Assembly (NCBI RefSeq): GCF_000244755.1
Contig: NZ_AHOO02000011.1
Span: forward strand, 400,001 to 464,000
Reading direction: 5' to 3'
From: Leptospira licerasiae serovar Varillal str. VAR 010
GTDB lineage: Bacteria; Spirochaetota; Leptospiria; Leptospirales; Leptospiraceae
Length of the DNA: 64,000 nt
The notes under the pieces: generated by a model
The model's input: the letters and a program-made list of their open reading frames with translations, nothing else
What the model was told of the DNA's origin: nothing
Databases searched by the model: none
Translations under genes and position numbers: made by a program
In this document: in pieces, positions 54,803-64,000 of the stretch
How the letters are laid out: each line of letters opens with the position of its first letter
Position numbering within the stretch: the first letter of the stretch is position 1

Positions 54803-56245
54803 ATGAAACGAATGCAGGCTAAAAACCTATCTCTTCTCTTTTTAATTCCGATACTCTTTTTTATCGGATGTAAAAAAGACGAACCGGACAATACAAAAGC
54901 TCTCACAGGAGCTGTTTTAGCGGAAGTTCTTTATAATCCTTACGAAAGGATCACCCCGCCTGCCAACGATACAATAATAATCCCGAACACAAATGCCAGC
55001 TACCAAGCCGGTAGACAATATTTCCCTAAATGTTTCGGAAATTCTGGCAACACCAACTTTTATTTTTTCAGAAAATCCGTTTCTGCAAATAACAAAAAAT
55101 TACTCATCAACTTTATGGGTGGAGGAGCTTGTTGGAGTAGTAAAAATTGTTTCGGAAAGAGCACCACTACATTTTTCAATTTTTTGAATGATGTGCCGGA
55201 CCTTTTCGTCAAAATAGCTTTCCAAGGGATCTTAGATGCGGGAAATTCCTCTAATCCATTAAAAGATTATGATGTTCTTTTTATTCCTTATTGTACTGGA
55301 GACCTTCACATAGGCTCAAACGATGTTACGACCTACGATGATCCTTATGTTGCATCGGACCCTTCTGCCTATAGCCATAGGGGTCATGATAATGTTCTTT
55401 CCGTCTTGAAATATATCCAATCGAATTATACCCAAGTGACCGACGTGGTAGTCGCAGGACAAAGCGCCGGAGGTTACGGAGCAATATTAAATTATCCTCA
55501 TATTCGCCAAGTATTCTCAGATAGCACAAAATTCCCGAGCTTCAACAAGATGAGTTTAGTGGCGGATGCTTCCAACGGAGCAGTGATTAATGGGTTCTTC
55601 TCTAATATTGTAAGTACTCAATGGGGAAGCGGACCGAATATTCCGGATTGGGTAGTTGGTTCTAATTATTTAACGACTGGGACTCCTTCTATCGAGGATT
55701 ATATCAGTAAGATCACTACCGAATATCCGAACGATGTAGTAGGACAATACACTGCCGCATTTGATTCTACCCAGAGATGGTTTTTTAACGTAATGGGGAT
55801 CATAGATTCTGGCTCTCCTTCTTATTCGGATTCCAGTTCTTATTTCGGACCTGGAGACGCTCGAGATGTGCCGGACCTTCCGAAAGACGGCTCCAATACC
55901 CCTTCCAATTGTAACTGGGCAATCAACGCAAATACTGCGATGAATGGTACAACTGGATCTAAATATTATTTTTATAGAGCCCCAGGAGATATTCATACGA
56001 TCACTACAAGCGATACAATGTACGGGCTTGTAAGTAATGGAGTAAATTTTAATACTTGGCTAAAATCAATCGTATCCAATGTAGGAACCCCTACGGATGT
56101 GGATTGTTCTCTGGGTTCCGGCTCTCATCCTTGCACCGACAAAAATTTCGGAGCTAATTCTTTGAACGATACCCTAGGCAGGGCAACCTCCCAAGATTCA
56201 TTTGATGCAGGTAAAGATCTATATGAGACCTGCTTCGGTCCTTGA
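54803..56245 (+). CDS. Pectin-acetylesterase-family lipoprotein, copy 1
   Basis: A 480-aa lipoprotein: signal peptide ending LFFIGC with Cys23 lipidated. Domain strings are KLLINFMGGGACWSSKNCFG, VLFIPYCTGDLHIGSND, VVVAGQSAGGYGAILNYPHI with nucleophile Ser221, and APGDIHTITTSDTMYGL with the His. These match the pectinacetylesterase/NOTUM family, alpha/beta hydrolases that remove acetyl or acyl groups. Cysteines around the active site probably pair. The true substrate is unknown. ATG 54803 follows ACGGGG. A close paralogue lies 64 bases downstream. Confidence 0.85.
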   Translation: MKRMQAKNLSLLFLIPILFFIGCKKDEPDNTKALTGAVLAEVLYNPYERITPPANDTIIIPNTNASYQAGRQYFPKCFGNSGNTNFYFFRKSVSANNKKLLINFMGGGACWSSKNCFGKSTTTFFNFLNDVPDLFVKIAFQGILDAGNSSNPLKDYDVLFIPYCTGDLHIGSNDVTTYDDPYVASDPSAYSHRGHDNVLSVLKYIQSNYTQVTDVVVAGQSAGGYGAILNYPHIRQVFSDSTKFPSFNKMSLVADASNGAVINGFFSNIVSTQWGSGPNIPDWVVGSNYLTTGTPSIEDYISKITTEYPNDVVGQYTAAFDSTQRWFFNVMGIIDSGSPSYSDSSSYFGPGDARDVPDLPKDGSNTPSNCNWAINANTAMNGTTGSKYYFYRAPGDIHTITTSDTMYGLVSNGVNFNTWLKSIVSNVGTPTDVDCSLGSGSHPCTDKNFGANSLNDTLGRATSQDSFDAGKDLYETCFGP

Positions 56246-56309
56246 CATTCTATAATCCAGGATTAATATGTAGTCGGTATCGCCTGTCCTAAGGCGGTGC
56301 CAGGCTTTT

Positions 56310-57827
56310 ATGAAAATCCGATATCTTGTAATTCTAGCTCTATTCTCTCAAATATTCTGCACTAAAGATAAAGACAATACTCAAGAACTACTTAGCACAG
56401 CGTTCGTTCTAGATTTGGTCACAAGCCCATTTACTAGGATCACTCCTGAGCCTGGAACATTTACCACTCAGGTGGATCATGGCGCAACACCTTATACTTA
56501 TACGGCGATATTCGATCCGAAATGTAGCGGAACGGAAGGGAATGTGAACTTCTATTTTTTTAGAAAAACAGTCGCAGCAAATAATAAAAAACTTCTGATC
56601 AACTTTATGGGCGGAGGAGCCTGTTGGGACAATGCTAATTGTTTCGGAAGTAATACAGTTACATATTTCAATCAACTGAACACAGTCCCGGATTTTGCAT
56701 TAGACCTTTTATTCAAAGGAGTAATAGACCAATCCGTAGCCGCAAATCCGTTTAAAGATTATGATATTATATTTGTACCTTATTGTAGTGGAGACCTTCA
56801 CATAGGAAGTAAGGACAAAACGTATGCAAGCGGAGTAATCAAACACCACGGATACGATAATGTGATCTCCGTTCTGAAATTCGTCCAAAATTCTTATCCT
56901 CAACTGGATCGGGTCTTTGTAACGGGCCAAAGTGCGGGAGGATACGGAGCTATATTAAATTATCCGATTATTCGAGAAACTGTTACCACAATCGATTCAG
57001 GCGCTCAAGTAAGAATGTTGTCAGATGCTTCCAATGCAGTAGTGCCTACAGGAGCTTATACGATCGGACCGGCCTTTTTTCCGTTACTCGAAAGTTCTTG
57101 GGGAGTAGAAACGAATGGAATCGGAAGTGGGACCGGCTTCTCCGCTTCCAATCTTCCCATTTGGGTGAATGGGATAACTACAAATTATACTACGACGGGT
57201 TCGCCTTCTATTAACGACTTTTTCAAAAAGGTAGCTACCGAATATCCGGGCGATGTTCTCGGACAATACACTGCCCTATTTGACGGGAACCAAAGATTTT
57301 TTTATCACACAATGGGCCAGATCAACAAGATCAATAATTCAACTTTGACTTATTCGACTGCAACGACTCCGGATCCATACCAAGCAGGAAAATTTTACTC
57401 TATCATTTACGGGGATAGCGACGGTAGTTCCGTGCCGGATGGAAATTCTTCCAGCTCTAACGACTATACTACTTGCGATTGGTCCAAACAGGCAGTTTCT
57501 AAGATGAAAGATGCGGCCTCTAAGACAAATTACAGATATTATATCGGTCCGGGAGATATACATACCATCACTACTTATAACGATATGTATTCTTTAAAAA
57601 GCGGAGGCGTAAAATTTTCCACCTGGTTGAATACTTTAGCAAATGGTGCAAGTCCACCCGCAAATGTTCAATGTAACGATTCTTCCGGTTCTTGTGTGAA
57701 TTCGAACCTGTTCGACAGCACGATCAACGGAAATTTAGGAAAGGCGACATCCGACGAGTCCTACGCATTAAACCCGAAACAAGATATGTATACAACCTGC
57801 GGAGATGCAGCAGGAATAGGACTTTAA
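56310..57827 (+). CDS. Pectin-acetylesterase-family lipoprotein, copy 2
   Basis: A 505-aa paralogue of the previous gene, sharing KKLLINFMGGGACWDNANCF, FVPYCSGDLHIGSKD, GQSAGGYGAILNYPIIRET (Ser208) and GPGDIHTITTYNDMYSL. The lipid Cys is in IFCTKDKDN. The two genes share their body and both carry a TCCTAA...CCAGGCT hairpin-like segment upstream, which points to tandem duplication. Surface loops (GTGFSASNLP; SSSSNDYTTCDW) differ, so the copies may act on different substrates. Confidence 0.85.
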   Translation: MKIRYLVILALFSQIFCTKDKDNTQELLSTAFVLDLVTSPFTRITPEPGTFTTQVDHGATPYTYTAIFDPKCSGTEGNVNFYFFRKTVAANNKKLLINFMGGGACWDNANCFGSNTVTYFNQLNTVPDFALDLLFKGVIDQSVAANPFKDYDIIFVPYCSGDLHIGSKDKTYASGVIKHHGYDNVISVLKFVQNSYPQLDRVFVTGQSAGGYGAILNYPIIRETVTTIDSGAQVRMLSDASNAVVPTGAYTIGPAFFPLLESSWGVETNGIGSGTGFSASNLPIWVNGITTNYTTTGSPSINDFFKKVATEYPGDVLGQYTALFDGNQRFFYHTMGQINKINNSTLTYSTATTPDPYQAGKFYSIIYGDSDGSSVPDGNSSSSNDYTTCDWSKQAVSKMKDAASKTNYRYYIGPGDIHTITTYNDMYSLKSGGVKFSTWLNTLANGASPPANVQCNDSSGSCVNSNLFDSTINGNLGKATSDESYALNPKQDMYTTCGDAAGIGL

Positions 57828-57830
57828 ATA

Positions 57831-58388
57831 TTAGAAAAAAGAAATTCCTTCTTTGTAACTTGCCCCGGATTGATTTAGGATTTTTTCATATAGGTCCTTT
57901 GTTTCCTGATCGAAACAAACAAAGATCAGCTTTCTGGGGAATTGGTCCTTATGATCCAAGATCGTCCTGACAGCTATAGGGGCCGCCGATTCTTTCGGAT
58001 ATGCATAAACCCCGGTACTGATACTTGGGAGAGCTACGGACTCGAATGCGCGATCCGAGGACAATTGCAGAATGTTTCTATAACAGGTTTCTAATAAAGA
58101 AGCTTCTTGATAATCTCCTCCTTTCCAGACCGGACCCACTGCGTGGATCACATATTTAGCAGGAAGTTGACCACCCGTGGTGAGAATACATTGTCCGGTA
58201 GGAAGACCATTCGGATATTTTTTGATCTTCAATATCCTAGATTCTTCCATAATCTTTGGTCCGCCCACTCTATGGATGGCGCCATCCACCCCGCCTCCCC
58301 CCGATAAGGAAGAATTGGCAGCGTTTACCACCGCATCCGTTTGAATGGACGTAATATCGCCTTTCCAAACAAAAATTTCCATCATCAT
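57831..58388 (-). CDS. Macrodomain protein (ADP-ribose/O-acetyl-ADP-ribose hydrolase)
   Basis: A 185-aa stand-alone macrodomain. It has VNAANSSLSGGGGVDGAIHR with the catalytic/ligand Asn-Ala-Ala-Asn and the Gly-rich loop, YVIHAVGPVWKGG, and SVALPSISTGVYAYP with the second ligand loop. This is the MacroD/YmdB type that removes ADP-ribose from proteins or acts on O-acetyl-ADP-ribose. Length is typical and no other domain is fused. It is convergent with the second esterase gene, three bases apart. Confidence 0.92.
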   Translation of the reverse strand: MMMEIFVWKGDITSIQTDAVVNAANSSLSGGGGVDGAIHRVGGPKIMEESRILKIKKYPNGLPTGQCILTTGGQLPAKYVIHAVGPVWKGGDYQEASLLETCYRNILQLSSDRAFESVALPSISTGVYAYPKESAAPIAVRTILDHKDQFPRKLIFVCFDQETKDLYEKILNQSGASYKEGISFF

Positions 58389-58743
58389 TTAAAGAGACCA
58401 AAAAAGATTCTCTTGCAAGAATAATTTACATTTTATTTTTATAATTCGTTTAATAATTCCAAGAATCATACCTCTTGTTTACCCAGAATTCAGACAGGAT
58501 TTAGGCTGTTTGAGCTAAGTTTAGAATAAAATAATGGGTATTTTATAACCGCGTCTCTGAGTCCGCACCGGGCCCTTTATCCTGAATTGCATTGTTTGTC
58601 TCCGAACTAGCACTCGTGGACATGAATTCAAGTGCATATCCGAATCTCTGCCAAACCGCCGAAAGTGTTGCCAAACATTATGAAACGAATAGTATGGGTG
58701 GAACTCATACAAAATGACAGAGTTCGAATTAGAGGGATCACAA
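58389..58743. other. Intergenic region, nothing recognised
   Basis: This ~355-base gap is AT-rich on the left. A 31-codon frame at 58622 (MNSSAYPNLCQT) overlaps the methyltransferase start region, has no ribosome site and looks fortuitous. It should hold promoters for the divergent macrodomain and methyltransferase genes, but no sites are clear. Confidence 0.5.
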
Positions 58744-59373
58744 ATGGAAAAAGACTTTTGGCTAAGCAGATGGAAAGAAAACAATATCGCATTCCACGAA
58801 AGTGAGGCAAACCCGCTTCTTCTTAAATATTTCAAAGAACTTTCTATACCGAAGGACAGCCGTATCTTTATTCCGTTATGCGGAAAGACCTTGGATATAG
58901 CCTGGTTTCTTTCAAATGGATATAGAGTTGCCGGTGCAGAACTCGTAGAGATGGCAATCCAACAGTTATTCCAAGAATTAGGAGTGGAGCCTAAAATTTC
59001 CAAATTAGGCGAACTCATCCTATACAGTGCAAACGGGATAGATATCTTCGTCGGAGATATATTCGATCTTTCTAAAGATGTTTTGGGTCCGGTGGATGCG
59101 GTTTATGATCGGGCAGCCTTAGTCGCCCTTCCCCAAGAAACCAGAATTCGGTATTCAGCACATTTAGCCGAAATTACGAATAAAGCTCCTCAACTTCTAA
59201 TTACTTTCGAATACGACCAATCCAAACTTGCAGGTCCTCCTTTTTCCATTTCAACGGAAGAAGTGAACTTACATTATAAAAAAATGTTTACTATAAAGAA
59301 TCTCTTAAACCAAGAAATGGCAGGTGGACTAAAAGGGCATTCTGCAAAAGAGAATGTTTGGAGATTATCATAA
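58744..59373 (+). CDS. tpm: Thiopurine S-methyltransferase family protein
   Basis: A 209-aa SAM-dependent methyltransferase from ATG 58744, with GAGGG about eight bases upstream; an in-frame ATG at 58714 lacks one. Family strings are DFWLSRWKENNIAFHE, SRIFIPLCGKTLDIAWFLSN with SAM binding, GYRVAGAELVEMAIQQLF, and VDAVYDRAALVALPQETR. Bacterial TPMT methylates thiopurines and metalloid (Se/Te) compounds. Monocistronic, cytoplasmic. Confidence 0.92.
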   Translation: MEKDFWLSRWKENNIAFHESEANPLLLKYFKELSIPKDSRIFIPLCGKTLDIAWFLSNGYRVAGAELVEMAIQQLFQELGVEPKISKLGELILYSANGIDIFVGDIFDLSKDVLGPVDAVYDRAALVALPQETRIRYSAHLAEITNKAPQLLITFEYDQSKLAGPPFSISTEEVNLHYKKMFTIKNLLNQEMAGGLKGHSAKENVWRLS

Positions 59374-59383
59374 GGTAATAGGA

Positions 59384-59416
59384 TCGACGCTCGCTTGTTG
59401 AAAATGCGAGCATCGA
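59384..59416. terminator. Hairpin between tpm and the next gene
   Basis: TCGACGCTCGC (59384-59394) pairs with GCGAGCATCGA (59406-59416) with one mismatch. No T run follows, so it is a weak terminator candidate between convergent genes. Confidence 0.4.
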
Positions 59417-59472
59417 CTATATGTTATCGTTACCGAGTTGTTTTTCGCATAGATTATACGATTGTAAGAATA

Positions 59473-60972
59473 TTAAATTCCCTTTAATAATAGATCTATT
59501 GTCTTAGAAAGCACAGCTCGAATATCGTCCTTAGCATCTTCGTCAGGAAGGACCTTATGATTCCAGATCTTCAGACCGAATCGGATGAAGAAATTATCTA
59601 AAAATTCGGTCTCGATATGGGTCTTCATAGTTGTTTTAGCTGAATCCCTATCCCATCTCAAAACGATGCTGGTTCCCTTTCCATTATTCGCCTTTACTAA
59701 AGTTTCGGTGAACTCATAGATAATGGACTGAAGATTTCCCGGGATGAATATATTGATCGCCCAAGAAGGAGCGAAGTATCCGAAAGCTCCGCTTACATCG
59801 AATTCTTCTATCTTAGTTATTTTCAAATTGAGAATTCCTGAGGTCGCGGTGTTGGAGAACCTACCTAACAATTGAACGTCGTTGTTTTCCAGCATCAAAC
59901 CGTAAAGGTTCGCTTCTAAACTCGCTTTCACTACGAAAGGAAACTCGGAGAGAGAACTAAGTGTAAAAGCTTCCTGAGGATAAAAATTCCCCTTCGTATC
60001 GTAAGGGATTACCTTTCCGTTCAACGTGAAAAACTTAAAACGGATCTCTCTAGTTTTGGATTCGATGGCGAATTCCGCCAAAGATCTTCCGGAAACATTC
60101 GTAATTCTTAACTTAATAAAACCTAAATATTTGATATCATCCAGATAATCGCCTAGATCCGGATAATCTCTCATCAAAGTTTGCTCAATGTTCCCTTCAA
60201 ATGTAAATGCGGTTACTCCGGGAAGTTTTCCATCTTGTTGGACCTTCAACAAAGAATCTAAACCGAAATAGTAGCCCATGAATTTTGCAAGAGCAGGAAA
60301 CGATTCCGTAAAATCGTTGATTGCTTTTCTTGCTTCCGGGTCCTTAATTTTTTTGAAGGAAGTAGTTTCAGGTGCGTTGATAGATTTTAGATTATTCGCA
60401 TCTAGAAAATGTAATCCAGAATCCATCGCACTCAATCCATGTTTATGAGTGAACGGACCTAGATGGGTAAGAACATCCAAATTTCCCGAATAGGAATTCC
60501 CGCCGTAAGTCGGATTAGGGTTATGTTTTAATGCAAATTCAGCCGTAAAATCGCCGAAATTAGGAATAGGAACCTCTTTCATCCGTACGGTTTCCAGGCT
60601 TACTTTGTATCCGTCGTTTGCGAATCTTCCGCGATAGGTAACGTAATGTTGGCCGTTATCATCCTTGGTCATGTATTCGGAATTAAACAAATTTTTTAAT
60701 TCAAATCTTTCCAAGGAACGGTCCAGGTATTTATGAAAACCTTCCGCTCTTCCGTCATACTTGTTTTTAATGATCGCAGTTTTCAAAAATTGAAAAAACT
60801 GCCTGGAAATATTTCTTCCATCCGGACCGATCGAATCCGGGATTTGTTTTAAAGAAAACGCTGCGGATAAGGACAGTGCAGATCCGCTGATCGCAAACAT
60901 TAAGATCAGCGAACGGAGTAGCAGTTTCCCGGATTTTTTTTCTCTTTCTATTCTTTCTTTTAGAAGGCTCAT
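59473..60972 (-). CDS. Membrane-anchored or secreted protein, unknown function
   Basis: A 499-aa protein with a basic N-terminus (ERIEREKKSGKLLLRSL) and a hydrophobic segment (about 22-41, ILMFAISGSALSLSAAFSL) acting as signal or anchor. The mature part is long and beta-rich, with LKNLFNSEYMTKDDNG and YVTYRGRFANDGYKV, then helical stretches and repeated strands (GLMLENNDVQLLGRFSNTAT). I recognise no domain. It is presumably envelope-located and monocistronic. Confidence 0.65.
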   Translation of the reverse strand: MSLLKERIEREKKSGKLLLRSLILMFAISGSALSLSAAFSLKQIPDSIGPDGRNISRQFFQFLKTAIIKNKYDGRAEGFHKYLDRSLERFELKNLFNSEYMTKDDNGQHYVTYRGRFANDGYKVSLETVRMKEVPIPNFGDFTAEFALKHNPNPTYGGNSYSGNLDVLTHLGPFTHKHGLSAMDSGLHFLDANNLKSINAPETTSFKKIKDPEARKAINDFTESFPALAKFMGYYFGLDSLLKVQQDGKLPGVTAFTFEGNIEQTLMRDYPDLGDYLDDIKYLGFIKLRITNVSGRSLAEFAIESKTREIRFKFFTLNGKVIPYDTKGNFYPQEAFTLSSLSEFPFVVKASLEANLYGLMLENNDVQLLGRFSNTATSGILNLKITKIEEFDVSGAFGYFAPSWAINIFIPGNLQSIIYEFTETLVKANNGKGTSIVLRWDRDSAKTTMKTHIETEFLDNFFIRFGLKIWNHKVLPDEDAKDDIRAVLSKTIDLLLKGI

Positions 60973-61303
60973 TACCGCCTCTCCCTTTTTATAACATTCG
61001 TATTATATAAAGCCAGGGGGCTTGATCTCCGACATTAGTCACTGATCCGAACCTGTCAAGTCTATAGCAAACGCTACAATGATCTAAGCCGGAGTAATTC
61101 AGATAACTAACAATTGTTTCACTATAGTAAATTCTATTTCGTATACTAAAGAAAGATTTTGTTTGTCTACGAAGAAGGAACTATCCCCTAGGAAATAAAT
61201 TCTTCCGCCTAATCATCATTCTTCTCATTTAGTGAGCGTAAAGATACTAATTTGCTCGATTTAAATTGCGTTCTATGTTACACTCCCCGCCCGGAGTGTT
61301 TTC
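60973..61303. promoter_or_regulatory. Divergent intergenic region with hairpin over the ribosome site of the chemotaxis gene
   Basis: This 331-base gap separates divergent genes and contains no gene. At its end ACACTCC (61280-61286) and GGAGTGT (61293-61299) form a 7-bp stem that includes the GGAG ribosome site 7 bases before ATG 61304. Translation may be controlled by melting this hairpin. No clear sigma-28 promoter was seen. Confidence 0.45.
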
Positions 61304-63016
61304 ATGAAATGGTATTTACGACTAAGCTTAAAATTAAAACTAGCGATCCTGTTCTCTTCCGTACTAATTCCTTTTTTAATCATACTGGCTCTTTCTCTCA
61401 TCAACTCTGCTTCTAGAATTAAGGATATAGAAAGTATCCGAAACGATAGGCTAATTCCTTTAAAACAATTAAAAACAATCTCGGATCATTATGCAATTTC
61501 GATCGTGGATTGTGTTCACAAGACAAGAAGTGGCGCCTTCACTTACGAAGAAGGTATCGAAAACTTAGACAAGGCGATGAAAGATATTAAGTCGGAATGG
61601 AATACTTACCTCCAAACATACCTGGTTCAGGAAGAAATCGTCCTTATCGAAAAATTAAAACCTCTATTTGAAGAAGCGGATAAGAGTGTAGCAGAAGCAA
61701 GAGCGCTCATGGTCTCAAAAGACAAAGAAGGTTTAGGAAACTTTGCGGATAATGAGATGTATACAAAAATAGATCCAGTAGCGGGGAATATAGAAAAGCT
61801 GATATCAGTACAGCTACTTATCTCGGAAAAGATCTACCAAAGGGCTGAGACTGAATATGCGTTTAGCCTTGCACTTTTTCTTTTTATTTCCGCGATCACA
61901 CTCGCCTATATTCTGTATGCCTCCATTAAATTTTCCATCCGACTTGTGCAAGGTCTGAATCGGGTCAGGGTATCCATTCGGGATGCGGATTTTAGTAATC
62001 CGATAGAAGTAGAGGAAGACGGTTTAAATCTGGACGAACTCTACCTTCTCTCCTTAGTGTTCCGAAATTTTCAGACAAAAGTAAAGGAGATGCTTTCTTC
62101 CATCCTGACTTTTTCGGAATCTATATTAGCCTCTGCTGAACAACTTTCTAGATCCAGCGAGTATCTCTCGGAGAATGCACAAAGTGAATCCGCTTCCGTG
62201 GAACAGATCTCAGCGTCGATAGAAGAGATCAGCGCAGGAATGGAACAGGTAACTACTAACGCGGAAGGCCAATACAAACTTATTCTATCCTTTTCCGGAG
62301 AAATGAAAGAACTGGATAGTTTGATCACAAAAGTTGGGGATTCAGTTTCGGATTCATTGGGAAAAATTTCCGATATGTATTCCAAAACGGAAGCAGGTAA
62401 AAAAACGATGGGAAGCCTGTCGGAGAGTATGATAAAAATTGAATCAAGTTCCGGCGAGATGAGATCCATCACAGCAATCATTCAGGAAATTTCCGAAAAA
62501 GTAAACCTTCTCGCATTAAACGCAGCGATAGAGGCAGCCAGAGCAGGAGAACACGGAAAAGGATTTGCAGTAGTCGCAACAGAGATCACAAGACTGGCAG
62601 AACAAACGGATCAAAGTACTAAAACGATAGAAAGTCTAATTCGTACGAGTAATCAGGAAATCGAATCCGGTAAAAACTTTGTGGATAGTTGTGTGAAAGT
62701 TTATGCGGAAATTTTGGAAGGTCTTTCCTTTATCAAAATTTCTTCGGACAATATAGTTTCCACAATGAAAGTACAACAAGAGAAAAAAGCGACAATCATC
62801 ACTGCGGTTAACGAAGTAGACTCTAAATCGGAAGAGATCAGGACTTCAGTTAAAGAACAAAAGGTAGCAATCTCGGAAACCGCAAATGCAGTCTCCAATA
62901 TTTCAGTTACCGTCCAAAATAGCGCTGCGAACTCGGAAGAGATCGCAGGAAGTGCTACCGGGCTTTTAAATATCGCAAAAAGTTTAAGGGATACTATGAG
63001 TTTCTTAAAAGCTTAA
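61304..63016 (+). CDS. Methyl-accepting chemotaxis protein
   Basis: A 570-aa receptor. TM1 is at about 12-34 ([20 protein letters not shown]), a four-helix ligand-binding region covers about 40-185, and TM2 is at about 188-212 ([20 protein letters not shown]). A HAMP-like linker follows and then a coiled-coil signalling domain. The kinase-contact tip, [20 protein letters not shown] then [11 protein letters not shown], lies at about 395-425. The N-terminal sensor resembles the 4HB_MCP type. It signals to CheA/CheW. The start lies inside a hairpin (see the intergenic feature). The 3' end overlaps the convergent membrane-protein gene by four bases. Confidence 0.93.
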   Translation: MKWYLRLSLKLKLAILFSSVLIPFLIILALSLINSASRIKDIESIRNDRLIPLKQLKTISDHYAISIVDCVHKTRSGAFTYEEGIENLDKAMKDIKSEWNTYLQTYLVQEEIVLIEKLKPLFEEADKSVAEARALMVSKDKEGLGNFADNEMYTKIDPVAGNIEKLISVQLLISEKIYQRAETEYAFSLALFLFISAITLAYILYASIKFSIRLVQGLNRVRVSIRDADFSNPIEVEEDGLNLDELYLLSLVFRNFQTKVKEMLSSILTFSESILASAEQLSRSSEYLSENAQSESASVEQISASIEEISAGMEQVTTNAEGQYKLILSFSGEMKELDSLITKVGDSVSDSLGKISDMYSKTEAGKKTMGSLSESMIKIESSSGEMRSITAIIQEISEKVNLLALNAAIEAARAGEHGKGFAVVATEITRLAEQTDQSTKTIESLIRTSNQEIESGKNFVDSCVKVYAEILEGLSFIKISSDNIVSTMKVQQEKKATIITAVNEVDSKSEEIRTSVKEQKVAISETANAVSNISVTVQNSAANSEEIAGSATGLLNIAKSLRDTMSFLKA

Positions 63017-63750
63017 GAATTATTTTCTGCGTTTTCGGCGGTCTTCTTGTCCGTGCGAATCAAATAATAAGTCGGATATTGCAGAAAAATATCCGAGGTA
63101 AGCATGAAGAAGAAGATCACTATCAGCAAAATCTGACCAAATATGGATACCATCATTTCTTCCGAATTTGAAATGAGAGAAACCAAAAGATCCGGAACAA
63201 ACATGATCACAAATGGAGTCCAGGCCGCGACTATATAGTCGGACCGTTTTATACAGTTCGGTAATTCTTTCAGGCCGTGGATCAAGCTCAACTTTGCAAA
63301 AAGTACGGGAAGGATCAAATGTAGGACCAGTCCCAATACGAATGCGAATATTAAATAGAATCGAACGAATTCCGCAGGCAAAGGAGTACTTGGTTCGGTA
63401 CTTTGTTTTTTTAAGAACTCTTGCAGTTGTGTTCCTAAAAAAGGTTCTATCAGTCGAGCAACGATCAAAAAGAAAAAGATCATAAACAAAACTAAGGTAA
63501 GTAAGAATATAAAGTATTTGGAAAATACTATCGGTCTTTCCGGATCCATTCCGGACCGGATCACGAATCCGTTCACCACATAAGTTCCAAGTAATCCTAA
63601 AATGATTAGGACTCCGCCCAACGCGACTACGCCACCCGCCTGCATCGTTGGAATTGCACTAAATACTAATAAAAATAAAACGGAACGGACGAGTACTATG
63701 AATCGGATCTGTCCTCTGGAAAGTACGTATTGTAAGTATTCTTTAAACAT
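63013..63750 (-). CDS. Integral membrane protein, unknown function
   Basis: A 245-aa protein with about six hydrophobic segments: [98 protein letters not shown] and [19 protein letters not shown]. The loops are polar. No motif I recognise. It is convergent with the chemotaxis receptor. Confidence 0.65.
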   Translation of the reverse strand: MFKEYLQYVLSRGQIRFIVLVRSVLFLLVFSAIPTMQAGGVVALGGVLIILGLLGTYVVNGFVIRSGMDPERPIVFSKYFIFLLTLVLFMIFFFLIVARLIEPFLGTQLQEFLKKQSTEPSTPLPAEFVRFYLIFAFVLGLVLHLILPVLFAKLSLIHGLKELPNCIKRSDYIVAAWTPFVIMFVPDLLVSLISNSEEMMVSIFGQILLIVIFFFMLTSDIFLQYPTYYLIRTDKKTAENAENNS

Positions 63751-63816
63751 CAGATATCTATCCGTTAGGATTTAAGAAGCGGATACGATAGCAAGCAAAG
63801 TTCGTTTTCGGAATAA

Positions 63817-64000
63817 TTAAGGTGCGATCACAAATCGGATCGGATTTCCTTTTCGGTCTTCCAGATCCTGTAGGCTTTGGTTGATATCCTCTAATTTTCT
63901 CACATCTGTAATCGATCTGCTAAGATTCAATTTTCCCTGTACATAAAGATCTATCAGTTCCGGGATGGCACGTCTATCGGAACCGTAAGAGCCCGCAACA
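63817..64000 (-). CDS. Zinc-type alcohol dehydrogenase family protein, 3' end only
   Basis: Only the last 60 codons are in the window, read from 63999 to the stop at 63817. The C-terminal sequence AGSYGSDRRAIPELIDLYVQ then GKLNLSRSI and IRFVIAP matches the end of zinc-dependent medium-chain alcohol dehydrogenases. The N-terminal zinc ligands and Rossmann GxGxxG lie outside. The substrate cannot be judged. Confidence 0.75.
   Translation of the reverse strand, partial: VAGSYGSDRRAIPELIDLYVQGKLNLSRSITDVRKLEDINQSLQDLEDRKGNPIRFVIAP

Noticed and set aside
58521..59018. 165-aa frame antisense to the thiopurine methyltransferase
   Set aside because: It lies mostly opposite a gene with clear family motifs and has no recognisable features.

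Overview
The window looks like chromosomal DNA of a Leptospira species (spirochaete). The basis is moderate GC content, many secreted or lipidated proteins with a relaxed spirochaetal lipobox, large TPR and HEAT proteins, paired pectin-acetylesterase-type lipoproteins, a membrane AraC regulator, and a giant kinase/ATPase/SpoIIE-phosphatase protein. This is recognition by eye; no search was run. No tRNA, rRNA, CRISPR array or intact insertion sequence was seen.

Layout. 1-2535: the 3' part of a CoA-transferase gene and a FabH-like ketoacyl synthase. 2584-10408: a four-gene signalling operon with a Hanks kinase-AAA-TPR-GAF-SpoIIE phosphatase protein, a SiaB-like kinase, a SiaC-like phosphoprotein and a GAF-class III nucleotidyl cyclase, closed by a strong terminator. 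10525-21987: mixed housekeeping genes (VOC protein, EEP phosphatase, lipase-like hydrolase, MFS transporter, MtnC, ABC-2 exporter, DUF4015-type protein, histone-deacetylase-like protein). 22061-27165: a GC-rich palindromic block, then overlapping NHL/VWA and TPR secreted proteins and an SRPBCC protein. 27227-30593: a TonB-receptor locus with a candidate structured leader RNA, a small His/Cys secreted protein and a Cys-rich lipoprotein. 30595-37572: mgsA, a helical secreted protein, a coiled-coil protein, an LptF/LptG-type permease overlapping miaB, and a J-like/Cys-cluster pair.

37735-42728: a lipoprotein, then a minus-strand run ribH-nusB-TPR-HEAT. The HEAT gene appears to begin at a CTG codon that restores a signal peptide. 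42776-46299: a lipoprotein, a GxxExxY gene between 25-bp inverted repeats, a 55-aa ORF, and a double-amidase lipoprotein. 46280-50702: a seven-TM AraC regulator divergent from a di-haem cytochrome lipoprotein, with a cluster of GTTCGAAT half-sites between them, then dps behind a PerR/Fur-like box. 50883-64000: DegT aminotransferase, Lon, two tandem esterase-like lipoproteins, macrodomain protein, thiopurine methyltransferase, an unknown membrane-anchored protein, a chemotaxis receptor, a membrane protein, and the 3' end of a zinc-type dehydrogenase gene.

The most interesting system is the signalling operon. In Pseudomonas, SiaA/B/C control the diguanylate cyclase SiaD. Here the phosphatase is fused to a kinase/ATPase/GAF sensor and the output position holds a class III cyclase with adenylyl-type specificity residues. 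The second is a non-coding repeat family: two ~150-bp copies bounded by palindromes, plus shorter relatives between genes.
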